The translations under genes and the position numbers were made by a program. Positions 1-7,758 of a stretch of 64,000 nucleotides of DNA are shown here, one piece after another (the first letter of the stretch is position 1; the number at the start of each line of letters is the position of its first letter). Below the pieces are notes generated by a model. It was not told the DNA's origin. It made no database searches and was given only the letters and a program-made list of their open reading frames with translations. This DNA is from UBA8079 sp049601915 (GTDB lineage: Bacteria > Pseudomonadota > Alphaproteobacteria > UBA6615). The DNA is taken from positions 1-64,000 of the forward strand of contig JBMYRB010000006.1 of NCBI GenBank assembly GCA_049601915.1, read 5' to 3'.

Positions 1-371
1 AGGATGAGATCAGATCTTTCCTTATCGACCTCAACCAAACGGGTACGAGTAGAGATCACCCCAATTTCTCTAATGGACCGATTCAGGCCACAGAGGTGGA
101 CCAGATTGTGGCCTCGGTACTAAAGCACGCGGCAGCTGAACCTCTGCGGGACGAGAAAGACGTAATCTGCGAGCTAAACGACAAGCATGCCGTGGTCATG
201 GTTGGCGGCAAATGCGTCATAGCAAACGAACAAATCGACCCGACTTTCGGGTACGCGGACATCACCTTCTCTTCACAGGCTGACCTGATTGCTCGATACT
301 CAAACTGCCCTGTCGGTCGCGGGCAAAAGAGGACTTCGGCTGGCAAGGCTTGGCCGGCGCACACAGCGTCT
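1..371 (+). pseudogene. Fragment of a phage/plasmid primase-helicase-like protein, cut by the window edge
   Basis: The plus frame is open from the window edge and reads protein-like to about base 371, then runs into nonsense overlapping the enolase gene. The segment LNDKHAVVMVGGK followed about 50 residues later by VGRGQKR and GKAW matches the spacer region of P4-type primase-helicases (pattern: N-x-x-H-A-V-V-x-x-G-G-K, then G-K-A-W-L-x-H). The helicase part that should follow is missing, so this is a 3'-truncated remnant of a mobile element gene. Whether the 5' part exists lies outside the window. Family call is by motif recollection, not a search. Confidence 0.5.
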
Positions 372-459
372 GCTGCGCCACTCGCCGTTGACTCATGCTC
401 GCTTCTCCACGAAACCTTTTGCAGTCGCTCATTTTCGAGTTTGAGATCGCAAGGCTGCC

Positions 460-1740
460 ATGAACACCGAAATCAAAGCCGTAAGGGGTCGCCGCATCTG
501 GGATTCGCGCGGTCGTCCGACCGTGGAAGTGGACATCACCCTAGCCGACGGCAAGACCGGGCGCGGGATGGCGCCGGCGGGTGCCTCGCGGGGTCGGTAT
601 GAGACGATCGATCTGCGCGATGGGGGTGAATTTTTGGGCGGGTTCGATGTCTCGCAGGCCGTCGGCAACGTCAACAGCGCGATCGCCGACGCGTTGATCG
701 GCCTGGACGCCGCCGATCAGGAGAATATCGACCTCACGCTTAGCGAACTCGATGGGACGGAGAATTTCAGCGTGCTGGGCGGCAATGCCTCGATCGCCAC
801 ATCGATGGCGACCCTTTCGGCGGCCGCGAACGCTTACGGATTGCCGCTCTGGCGGTATCTTGCGGGTTGCGCACCGGTGCGCATGCCGCTGCCGGAGATA
901 CAGATATTTGGCGGCGGTGCCCATGCTGGCCGTCGGGTCGATATCCAGGACTTCATGATCATGCCCATCGGGGCCGACAGCTTCGACGAGGCCATAGTAA
1001 TGACGGCGGAGGTCTACCGAGCGGCGGGAGTGTTGATGGAAGAGCATGGTGCCTTGTCGGGAGTCTGTGACGAGGGTGGCTGGTGGCCGAACTTCGCCAC
1101 CAACGAGGAAGCGCTTGACCGGCTGACACAGGCGATCGAGGCGGCGGGCTACAAGAATGGCGAGGTCATGATCTCGCTCGATATTGCTGCGTCCGAGTTC
1201 GGCGCGAACGGCATCTACAGGCTGGCGCTGGAAGACCGCGAGTTCGACACCAGCGAATGGGTCGACACGCTTTACGAATGGGTCAAACGTTATCCGATCG
1301 CTTCGATCGAGGACCCGGTGGGCGAGGATGATCCCGACGGCATGCGAGCCTTCACGGCCGCGGTGGGCGACCGTGTGCAGATCATTGGCGACGACTTCCT
1401 GGTGACGGACCCGGACCGGGTTGCGTCAGCGATCGATACCAAGGCCTGCAACGCGGTTCTGCTGAAGCCCAACCAGGCCGGCACGATCACGCACACCCGC
1501 CGTGCGATGGAGGCGGCGCGGGCGGCCGGCTGGGGCATGGTTGTCTCCGCGCGGTCAGGTGAAACCGAGGACACCATGATCGTCCACCTGGCGACGGGGT
1601 GGAATACGGGTCAGCTGAAGGTGGGTTCCATCGCGCGCTCCGAACGCCTGGCCAAGTGGAACGAGGCCCTGCGCATCGAAGAGGCATTGGGTGATGACGC
1701 GGTGTTTGCCGGTGCCGACGTGCTGCCGATGAGCGGGTAG
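460..1740 (+). CDS. Enolase-family protein, divergent paralogue with altered active site
   Basis: 426 residues, the normal enolase length. The family signature LLKPNQAGTIT is present with the catalytic Lys336; metal ligands Asp241, Glu284 and Asp311, Glu205 (DEGG), Lys387 and Arg365 are also kept. However the glycolytic SHRSGETED motif reads SARSGETED, so the substrate-binding His is Ala364; the Glu of QEF is Asp164; and the mobile loop GAST is GASR. A glycolytic enolase normally keeps all of these, so this is more likely a paralogue acting on another 2-hydroxyacid or phosphate-free substrate than the housekeeping eno. Start ATG has AAGG about 8 bases upstream. It sits next to a mobile-element remnant and converges on a broken racemase-family gene. 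Confidence 0.85.
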   Translation: MNTEIKAVRGRRIWDSRGRPTVEVDITLADGKTGRGMAPAGASRGRYETIDLRDGGEFLGGFDVSQAVGNVNSAIADALIGLDAADQENIDLTLSELDGTENFSVLGGNASIATSMATLSAAANAYGLPLWRYLAGCAPVRMPLPEIQIFGGGAHAGRRVDIQDFMIMPIGADSFDEAIVMTAEVYRAAGVLMEEHGALSGVCDEGGWWPNFATNEEALDRLTQAIEAAGYKNGEVMISLDIAASEFGANGIYRLALEDREFDTSEWVDTLYEWVKRYPIASIEDPVGEDDPDGMRAFTAAVGDRVQIIGDDFLVTDPDRVASAIDTKACNAVLLKPNQAGTITHTRRAMEAARAAGWGMVVSARSGETEDTMIVHLATGWNTGQLKVGSIARSERLAKWNEALRIEEALGDDAVFAGADVLPMSG

Positions 1741-1743
1741 CGC

Positions 1744-2453
1744 TTACTCTACGATGGCGGGCTTCATCGCCAGCTGCCCGAATCCTTCCAGCGGGTCGGT
1801 GATGCCGTGGCGGCGCAGGGCGTACCAGTAGGTCGCGATGTTGGTCGAGACGACCGGACGGCCCAGTTCCTTTTCCAGCTCCTCGACCATGTCGACGATG
1901 CCCAGGGCAGCACCTACATGCAGGAAGGTGTCGACATCGTCATGGTCGAGTTTGCGGAAGCCCTCCAGCGCGTTTTCCAGCGTGACCTTGATGATGTTTT
2001 CTGGTTTCTTGACGTGCAGGCCGGCGTGGTAGAGCACCTCGAAACCCATGGTTTCGTAGTAATTCTGTACGCTCTGGGAATAGACATCCGACATGGGTGA
2101 CAGGGCGGCGATGCGTTTCGCACCCATGGTCTTCAGCGCGCCGACCGCCGCGTCCGTCGCTGTGACGAGGGGAATATCGCCGATCGCTGATACTCGGCAT
2201 GTTGATCGGGCGTCCAGACCCGCATCTCGACATTGTTGCCGATGATCAGCTGGTCCGGCCAACAGCCAAGAAGCCCGCCCTCGACGACCCACAGGATGGC
2301 GTCCGGCACCTTGTCGGGAACCGCGAGCGTGAACCGGTAGATCTGGTTGTTGATCCCCTCGGGCCGCAACATTTCATATTCGGGCTGAATGTCGGCGTTC
2401 TGCAGCGGGATAAACAGCGCGAAGGTGCCGCGTGGTCCGAACCGATCTGGCAT
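1744..2453 (-). pseudogene. Asp/Glu racemase / maleate cis-trans isomerase family gene, frameshifted
   Basis: Two overlapping minus frames together give a normal family length of about 236 residues. The N-terminal piece (2453 to about 2190) reads MPDRFGPRGTFALFIPLQN to TPDQHAEYQ; the C-terminal piece (about 2190 to 1744) resumes at AIGDIPLVTATDAAVGAL and ends in HGITDPLEGFGQL. Total length 710 bases is not a multiple of three, consistent with one small indel near 2170-2200. Family enzymes use two cysteines for isomerisation or decarboxylation; the C-terminal position that usually carries one reads HVGAALG here. Either a true pseudogene or a sequencing error; a shorter relic of a related gene lies at 5943-6131. 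Confidence 0.75.
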
Positions 2454-2583
2454 AAGATGGTGCTTACTGTGTGAGATTATTCGGGCCGAAAATTATCGCT
2501 TCAGAGCATCTGCCCGGGAACTCGATGCGCTGCGCGGTGATATACTGTGGCCCACGATATAAAAGAGCTATGAGTGTTTCGAT

Positions 2584-3210
2584 ATGGACCCCCTGAGCAC
2601 AGATGTTTTGACGTTCTGGTTTGGCGATACCGATCTCTTTCTTGAGATGGAGCGCCGCGACGTCTGGTTTCGTTCGACGCCGGAATTCGACGCCGAACTG
2701 ACGCAGCGTTATCGCGAGGTACAGGAGCGTGCGGGTGGTGGTGCGTTCGATCACTTCGTGGAGACCCCGGCCGACTGCCTGGCACTCGCGTTGCTCCTCG
2801 ATCAGGTGCCGCGCAATATCTATCGGGGCACACCACGCGCCTTTGCCACGGATGCGAAGGCGCGCGAGATCGCGCGGATCGCGCTCGACCGCGGGCACGA
2901 CCAGGAGATGGCGAAATGGCAGAAGATCTTCCTGTATCTACCGTTCGAGCATAGCGAGAATCTGGAAGATCAGGACCTTGCCTGCGCGCTGTATGAGCCG
3001 GTGGCCGACGAACGTTCGCTCGAAGCCGCCCTAGGCCATCGCGAGGCGATCCGGAAATTCGGTCGCTTCCCCCATCGCAACATATGCCTCGGCCGTGAAA
3101 ACACGCCCGAGGAAGATACCTATCTCGAGGATCCGCCGCTCTGGGGCAAGACCGCCGCCGAAGTTGCCGAGATCGAGCGGCGCAAGGCCGCGCAAGCCAA
3201 ACAGGCCTAG
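2584..3210 (+). CDS. DUF924 family protein
   Basis: 208 residues, all of it the DUF924 domain: FWFG near the start, LALLLDQVPRNIYRG at about 67-81, YLPFEHSE at about 116-123, and the closing FGRFPHRN...LGR...TPEE block at about 159-173. The family is widespread in proteobacteria, is predicted cytoplasmic and all-helical (TPR-like), and has no established biochemical role. The gene is monocistronic here, preceded by a 130-base gap with no clear promoter, and converges on the LLM flavoprotein with an 11-base gap. Ribosome binding site is weak. Confidence 0.9.
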   Translation: MDPLSTDVLTFWFGDTDLFLEMERRDVWFRSTPEFDAELTQRYREVQERAGGGAFDHFVETPADCLALALLLDQVPRNIYRGTPRAFATDAKAREIARIALDRGHDQEMAKWQKIFLYLPFEHSENLEDQDLACALYEPVADERSLEAALGHREAIRKFGRFPHRNICLGRENTPEEDTYLEDPPLWGKTAAEVAEIERRKAAQAKQA

Positions 3211-3221
3211 TGCGTTTCGGG

Positions 3222-4244
3222 TTATCGCCAGCCGAGTGCGGGCGCGACGTGAGTCAGGATCGATTCGATGACATGGGCGTTATATTCGACGCCGAGCTGG
3301 TTGGGCACGGTCAGCAGGAGGGTGTCCGCCTCGGCGATCGCCTCGTCCTTCGCCAGTTGCTCGATCAGCAGCTCGGGCTCGGCCGCATAGCTGCGCCCGA
3401 AGATGGAGCGGGTGTTGGGGTCTAGGAAGCCGACATGATCCTCGCTCTCGCCCGACCGTCCGAAATAGGCCCTGTCCATGTCGTTCATCAGCGCGAAGAT
3501 GCTGCGGCTGACCGAGGTGCGCGGTGCACGGCTATGCCCGGCTTCCTGCCACGCCGTGCGGTAGGCGCGGATCTGTTCGGCCTGCTGCACGTGGAAGGCC
3601 TCGCCTGTCTCGTCGGTCTTGAGGGTAGAGCTCTGGAGGTTCATGCCCATCTTCGCCGCCCAGACGGCTGTGGCGTTTGAGGAGGCGCCCCACCAGATCC
3701 TGTCGCGAAGGCCCTCGGAATGGGGTTCGACACGCAGCATGCCGGGCGGGTTCGGGAACATCGGTTGCGGATTCGGCTCTGCGAACCCTTCACCCTTCAG
3801 GACTTCGAGAAACGCCGCAGTGTGCCGTCGGGCCATGGCCGCATGGTCTTCGTCTTCGCCCGGCTGATAGCCGAAATAGCGCCAGCCATCGTTCACCTGT
3901 TCGCTCGAGCCGCGGCTGATGCCGAGTTGGAGCCGTCCGCCGGCGATGAGGTCGGCCGCGCCGGCGTCCTCCAGCATGTAGAGCGGATTTTCGTAGCGCA
4001 TGTCGATGACGCCGGTGCCGAGTTCGATGCGGCTGGTCTTTGCACCGGCGGCGGCCAGCAGCGGGAACGGTGACGCCAGCTGCCGGGCGAAGTGATGTAC
4101 CCGGAAGTAGGCCCCGTCAGCGCCGAGCTCTTCGGCGGCAACCGCCAGATCGATGGACTGGAGAAGCGCGTCGGATCCGGAACGCACTTGCGATCCTTGT
4201 CCGGCAGACCAGTGGCCAAATGACAGGAAGCCTATTTTCTTCAT
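3222..4244 (-). CDS. LLM class flavin-dependent oxidoreductase (luciferase-like monooxygenase)
   Basis: About 340 residues with the bacterial luciferase-like TIM-barrel pattern: MKKIGFLSFGHW at the start, AEELGADGAYFRVHHFA, RIELGTGVIDMRYENPLYMLEDAGAAD and GRLQLGISRGSSEQ. Such enzymes use reduced flavin (FMN or F420) and oxygen to oxidise organic substrates. I take the start at MKKIG (4244); an in-frame ATG 18 bases upstream is possible but has no better ribosome site. Substrate cannot be told from sequence. No flavin reductase partner adjoins it; one lies 20 kb away at 24163-24861. Confidence 0.88.
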   Translation of the reverse strand: MKKIGFLSFGHWSAGQGSQVRSGSDALLQSIDLAVAAEELGADGAYFRVHHFARQLASPFPLLAAAGAKTSRIELGTGVIDMRYENPLYMLEDAGAADLIAGGRLQLGISRGSSEQVNDGWRYFGYQPGEDEDHAAMARRHTAAFLEVLKGEGFAEPNPQPMFPNPPGMLRVEPHSEGLRDRIWWGASSNATAVWAAKMGMNLQSSTLKTDETGEAFHVQQAEQIRAYRTAWQEAGHSRAPRTSVSRSIFALMNDMDRAYFGRSGESEDHVGFLDPNTRSIFGRSYAAEPELLIEQLAKDEAIAEADTLLLTVPNQLGVEYNAHVIESILTHVAPALGWR

Positions 4245-4445
4245 GGGAACATCCATTTCCATGTGCGCCGCCCGGGCATGCGATGAACTGGCACTGTCAT
4301 GCTTGGGCAGCCCGCGCGATGCAAGGGGTTTTGCTGGTCACTTTTGTCGCGGAAGAGTTATTGGGCAGCAGCGGTACTTGCCGCGGCGCGTTTCAGGGTG
4401 AGCCTGAAGAAACTGGCGCTGTCGGCAATGAACTCGACGGTCAGA

Positions 4446-4655
4446 TCGCCGGTCATCGTGCAGGAGATCGAGAAGACGCTCGAACAGATCAAAACGCTCG
4501 GCATGACCACGATCATCGTGGAGCAGAACGCCATCGCGGCACTGCATCTCGCCGACCGCGCGATCATCCTCGACATGGGACAGGCCGCGTTCGACGGCAC
4601 CGCACAGGACGTGCTCTAGAGCGCCGAGTTGCGCCAGCAGTGCCTCGCGATCTAG
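4446..4655 (+). pseudogene. livF: C-terminal relic of a branched-chain amino acid ABC transporter ATPase (LivF-type)
   Basis: The plus frame reads SPVIVQEIEKTL, then MTTIIVEQNAIAALHLADRAI and ILDMGQAAFDGTAQDVL, which is the tail of LivF ATPases (post-Walker-B helix, TTILLVEQNA switch region, RGYVLETG-like strand). An in-frame TAG at 4617-4619 is followed by SAELRQQCLAI and a second TAG at 4653-4655, exactly where LivF ends with a (V/L)RxxYLG-like tail. Walker A, signature and Walker B are absent. It is a decayed 3' end lying in a 427-base gap between the LLM and EamA genes; the rest of that gap shows nothing else. Confidence 0.7.
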
Positions 4656-4671
4656 CAGGCCAGGCCGGCCT

Positions 4672-5547
4672 CTAGCCGGATGCCCTGCGCAGCAGATACA
4701 GGCCGCTGGCGATCAGGACAGCGGCCCCGATGACCGTCGCACTGTCCGGGATATCACCGAACACCGCGAAGCCAATTGCCGACGACCAGACGATCTCGGT
4801 ATAGGCAAAGGGGGCGACCAGCGATGCCGGTGCTGCGTGATAGGCGCGGATCAACAGGAAATGCGCCGCAGCCCCCAGGCAAGCGGCGATGCCGAGATAG
4901 GAAATTTGTCTGAGGTCGGGCGTTTCCCATACAAATGGGAGCGCCAATGCGGAAACGAACAGGCCGACCAGTGTCGCCGTGTAAAGCATGGCGACCGGTG
5001 TTACGGCCTGGCTGATGGGCCGCGTTAGTATCTGATAGACCGCCACGCACACGGCCGCGCCGAGTGGTACGAGCGAGGCCGCATCGAAGATGCTGGCGTC
5101 CGGCCGGATGACGATCAGAACACCTGCGAACCCGATTAGGATTGCAAGCCACTGTCCGAGCGTCACACGTTCCTTGAGAAAGAAGGCTGCCGCTGCGGTG
5201 ATCATCAGCGGGGCTACGAAGGCAATAGTGATGGCATCTGCCAGCGGCATTAGGCCGACCGCGACGAACATTCCGCTCACCGCGGCCATGAGAGCGAGCG
5301 CGCGCAACACCTGCAGGCCGAGCAGCCGGGTCGTCACGATGCGCGACAGGCGCGGCGCCAGCAGCACGGTCAGCAGGACCGCCTGAATCGTGTATTGCGA
5401 CCAGATGATCATTCCGATCGGAACATCGCCGCGCACCGCCTTGATAAAACCATGCATGACGATGAAGCACAGCGATGCGAGGCACATGATGCCGATTGCC
5501 ATCAGCTGCGCACGCGTCGTCATTTCTGTCGTAGCGGATATGGACAT
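4672..5547 (-). CDS. EamA/DMT superfamily transporter
   Basis: 291 residues with ten predicted membrane helices arranged as two five-helix EamA repeats (first repeat about 13-145, second about 155-287). Typical marks are IAFVAPLMITAAAAFFLKERVTLGQW at the end of repeat one, where the helix is followed by the E-R-V motif, and a short charged C-terminus LLRRASG. The family moves small metabolites (amino acids, carboxylates, nucleosides) across the inner membrane, usually as exporters; substrate is not predictable. No convincing ribosome site precedes the first ATG; an alternative start lies eight codons in. The gene is single, flanked by pseudogene debris on both sides. Confidence 0.85.
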   Translation of the reverse strand: MSISATTEMTTRAQLMAIGIMCLASLCFIVMHGFIKAVRGDVPIGMIIWSQYTIQAVLLTVLLAPRLSRIVTTRLLGLQVLRALALMAAVSGMFVAVGLMPLADAITIAFVAPLMITAAAAFFLKERVTLGQWLAILIGFAGVLIVIRPDASIFDAASLVPLGAAVCVAVYQILTRPISQAVTPVAMLYTATLVGLFVSALALPFVWETPDLRQISYLGIAACLGAAAHFLLIRAYHAAPASLVAPFAYTEIVWSSAIGFAVFGDIPDSATVIGAAVLIASGLYLLRRASG

Positions 5548-5580
5548 GAGAAGGGTGCCAGAGCGTAAGTTGGCCGCACT

Positions 5581-5970
5581 CTAGCCTGTGCGTCCCGAGG
5601 CGGCCAGCCGACCTCCATCCAGCTTGGCAAGAGATTCAAGTAGCGCTCCGGTAACCGCCTCTGCTGCTTCCTGCTGCACCCAGTGTCCGGCTCCATCGAT
5701 AATTTTCGAGAATCGAAGGTCGTCGCAGTGCCGCCCGACATCCTCGTAAAGATCCCGGCCGGGTGCGAAGTGGCGCACGGGGTCGCGGCTGCCGGCGATG
5801 AAGCAACAAGGTTACCGGATCGGCCCCGTTGCTAGGTCCGGCAGCATCTCGAAGTCTCGATCCTGGTTGCGATACCGATTGATCGGTCCGCGAAAGTCGC
5901 CGGCGGCGAAATTATCTGCGTAATATTCGAGGTCGTCGTCGCTCAGCCATTCGAGATCTCGCGTGGTAAC
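5581..5970 (-). pseudogene. C-terminal half of an epoxide hydrolase-like alpha/beta hydrolase, with in-frame stop
   Basis: Minus frame reads LEWLSDDDLEYYADNFAAG, FRGPINRYRNQDRDFE, then LPDLATGPIR, an in-frame TAA at 5812-5814, and continues in the same frame with PCCFIAGSRDPVRHF, the segment KIIDGAGHWVQQEAAEAV, and a TAG stop. WLxxxDLxYY, FRGxxNxYRN, FIAGxxDPV and the catalytic-His motif GAGHWVQQE are typical of epoxide hydrolase-like (haloalkane dehalogenase-related) enzymes. The N-terminal half with nucleophile and oxyanion loop is missing. Fused end-to-end to another relic at about 5960. Confidence 0.7.
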
Positions 5971-6131
5971 CGGCCGCAGCCCTCTATTGGGTCGGTGATG
6001 CCATGGGTGCGCAACGCGTACCAATAGGTTGTCTGGTTCACCGACAGGAAGGGCTTCTCGAGCTTCGTTTCCATATGCTCGATAAGGTCGCCGATCCCGA
6101 TCGAGGCGCCGATTTACACCAGGACCGTGCA
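5943..6131 (-). pseudogene. C-terminal relic of a second Asp/Glu racemase / maleate isomerase-family gene
   Basis: Minus frame reads CTVLV, an in-frame TAA (6114-6116), IGASIGIGDLIEHMETKLEK, then PFLSVNQTTYWYALRTHGIT and DPIEGCGRL. This lines up directly with the end of the frameshifted gene at 1744-2453 (VGAALGIVDMVEELEKELGR, then ATYWYALRRHGITDPLEGFG). About 60 residues remain. It abuts and slightly overlaps the hydrolase relic, so a deletion has joined two dead genes. The Cys retained before the stop corresponds to the position where family members often carry the second catalytic Cys or a Thr/Val. Confidence 0.68.
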
Positions 6132-6214
6132 CGGCTACATACCTTCACCGGCCCGCGTCGAAAATCCGCTGCGTGGGCGCCGGGTGCGTTTCACGTTGTA
6201 GGGGAAAGGGCCGG

Positions 6215-6814
6215 ATGGCGATTTCCAGATCGAGACGGAGCGAAAAATTGTCCTGGAATAGATCTGCTGCTTGTGCCGCGATGTCGATCCTGTTTGCGAT
6301 CACTTCCGCGCCCGCTTTCACCCAGGACAAGCCGGAAGACGAGGGAGTATTCGTGCTCGCGCAAGCACTGCTCGATGAAGCGCGTGGGTTGTGCCTCGAT
6401 ATACCCGGCCATCGTGATCGGGTGAATGTCACGAGGGCGCTCGTGGTGCACACCTGCAAGCGGGACATCTGGAATCTCGATGAACGTTTCAGCAGGACTG
6501 ATCTCGATCGTGGGGTGCTTCGCATGCCAGCATACAACCGCTGCGTGGTTGGTCGCGAGATGCGTGCGGGAGCGGCCGTTGTGCTGGCGGCCTGTGACGC
6601 GTCGCCGAACCAGCAATGGCGATTTGTCGACAACCGGCTCATGCCGACAACGGACGACAGTCTTTGCCTGACGATCGGCCCCGAGGCGTCTAAACTGACG
6701 CCAGGTGGCCGGCGTTTGCCGTCACGCCATGTCGCCCGTTCGGTTGGATTGGCGGAATGTTCTGCCGCTGCTGCAAAACGGCAGCAATGGAAGTCTGAAC
6801 CAGCGGGCGGTTGA
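6215..6814 (+). CDS. Predicted secreted protein with ricin-type (QxW) lectin-like repeats
   Basis: Starting at ATG 6215, which follows the good ribosome site AGGGGAAAGGG, the product is 199 residues. A positively charged N-terminus and hydrophobic stretch ending APAFTQD look like a signal peptide (cleavage near residue 36). The mature part has GLCLDI, CDASPNQQWRF, DSLCLTIG and a final KRQQWKS, the spaced Q-x-W and C-L-x-(I/L) pattern of beta-trefoil ricin-type lectin domains, with paired cysteines. Likely periplasmic or secreted carbohydrate-binding protein; no enzyme domain. Its last 125 bases overlap tail-to-tail the Pmp3-like gene on the other strand. Confidence 0.6.
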   Translation: MAISRSRRSEKLSWNRSAACAAMSILFAITSAPAFTQDKPEDEGVFVLAQALLDEARGLCLDIPGHRDRVNVTRALVVHTCKRDIWNLDERFSRTDLDRGVLRMPAYNRCVVGREMRAGAAVVLAACDASPNQQWRFVDNRLMPTTDDSLCLTIGPEASKLTPGGRRLPSRHVARSVGLAECSAAAAKRQQWKSEPAGG

Positions 6815-6986
6815 CCCGGACGGGGGGCTGTTTTCGAACGTTTAGCCAGATGGCGTGAATAATGCCTGGAACGAAAAACAGTATCGTCAGCAGCAAGTTG
6901 AGCCAGAATTGGCCAGTGATGCCGGCCTTGAGGAACGCCCCCAGCGGCGGAATGAAGATTGAAATGATAATTATGATGACGTCCAT
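6690..6986 (-). CDS. Pmp3/UPF0057 (YqaE) family small membrane protein with C-terminal extension
   Basis: From ATG 6986, with AAGGGAG eight bases upstream, the product begins MDVIIIIISIFIPPLGAFLK, then GITGQFWLNLLLTILFFVPG and IIHAIWL. These are the two membrane helices and the conserved IPPLGVFLK...LNLLLT...PGIIHA pattern of the Pmp3 family of stress-linked proteolipids. Family members end soon after the second helix at 50-60 residues; here an open frame adds about 45 polar residues, giving 98. An in-frame ATG two codons upstream is too close to the ribosome site. The extension overlaps the opposite gene, so part may be a read-through of a lost stop. Confidence 0.75.
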   Translation of the reverse strand: MDVIIIIISIFIPPLGAFLKAGITGQFWLNLLLTILFFVPGIIHAIWLNVRKQPPVRVNRPLVQTSIAAVLQQRQNIPPIQPNGRHGVTANAGHLASV

Positions 6987-7035
6987 AATCATCGCTCCCT
7001 TGCGGAATACTGTATGTGCAGGCGAAGGTAGCGGA

Positions 7036-7647
7036 TTACCACATTGATTCTGCAGCTTTGGTTTTCCAACTATTGTCGTACTCGTCACCACCCAACTCGT
7101 TGTCGCTGAGGTCCGCGAGAATCTGCCCCGGCGTGGGCAGATCACCGGGATCGATGTAGCGTTCCGGGTTCCAGAGCTCGGCGCGAATGATCGCGCGGGC
7201 ACACTGGAAATAGATCGTCTCTACCTCTATTACGACTACCGACCGCGGGGCCTTGCCGTCGACGGCGAAGGATTCGAGCAGTTCGGGATCAATCGAGAGA
7301 TGTGCCTTGCCGTTGATGCGGAGAGTACTGCCGTTGCCCGGCAGCAGAAACAGCAGCCCGACCCGCGGGTCGCGCACGATATTGCGCAGGGAGTCGACCC
7401 GATTGTTGCCTCGACGGTCAGGAATCATGACCGTCTTCTCATCATGAATACGCACGAACCCCGCCATGTCCCCGCGCGGTGAACAGTCGAGGCCCTCGGG
7501 TCCGGCCGTCGCCAGGGCCACAAAGGGCGAGGCTTCGATCAGGGCGTGATAATGGGGCGTGATCCGGTCGACTTCCTTGGCTAGAGATGTCGGGACGGGC
7601 GTGCCGTACAGCGCTTCGAGTTCTTCGACGGTCGTGATCCTGGACAT
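7036..7647 (-). CDS. Pyridoxamine 5'-phosphate oxidase-like FMN-binding protein (MSMEG_1061-type)
   Basis: From ATG 7647 (GGAG ten bases upstream) the product is 203 residues. It shows the split-barrel flavin-binding fold: FVALATAGPEGLDCSPRGD at about 41-59, VMIPDRRGNNRVDSLRNI, then VGLLFLLPGNGSTLRINGKA, and a C-terminal helix around CARAIIRAELWNPERY. The R-G-N-N-R-x-D block is diagnostic of the PPOX subfamily resembling mycobacterial MSMEG_1061. Substrate is unknown; relatives bind FMN or F420. It lies at the end of a minus-strand run with the amidohydrolase and GMC genes, 111 bases downstream of the former, so may have its own promoter. Confidence 0.82.
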   Translation of the reverse strand: MSRITTVEELEALYGTPVPTSLAKEVDRITPHYHALIEASPFVALATAGPEGLDCSPRGDMAGFVRIHDEKTVMIPDRRGNNRVDSLRNIVRDPRVGLLFLLPGNGSTLRINGKAHLSIDPELLESFAVDGKAPRSVVVIEVETIYFQCARAIIRAELWNPERYIDPGDLPTPGQILADLSDNELGGDEYDNSWKTKAAESMW

Positions 7648-7758
7648 ATCTTTACTCCGGCAGAGGTGTCGGTCGGCGAACGACAGGAAACCTATCAGAA
7701 GACCCGATGCCCGTGCATGACAATCCGCATTCTCACGTGAGACAGGGTGCATTTCCGT

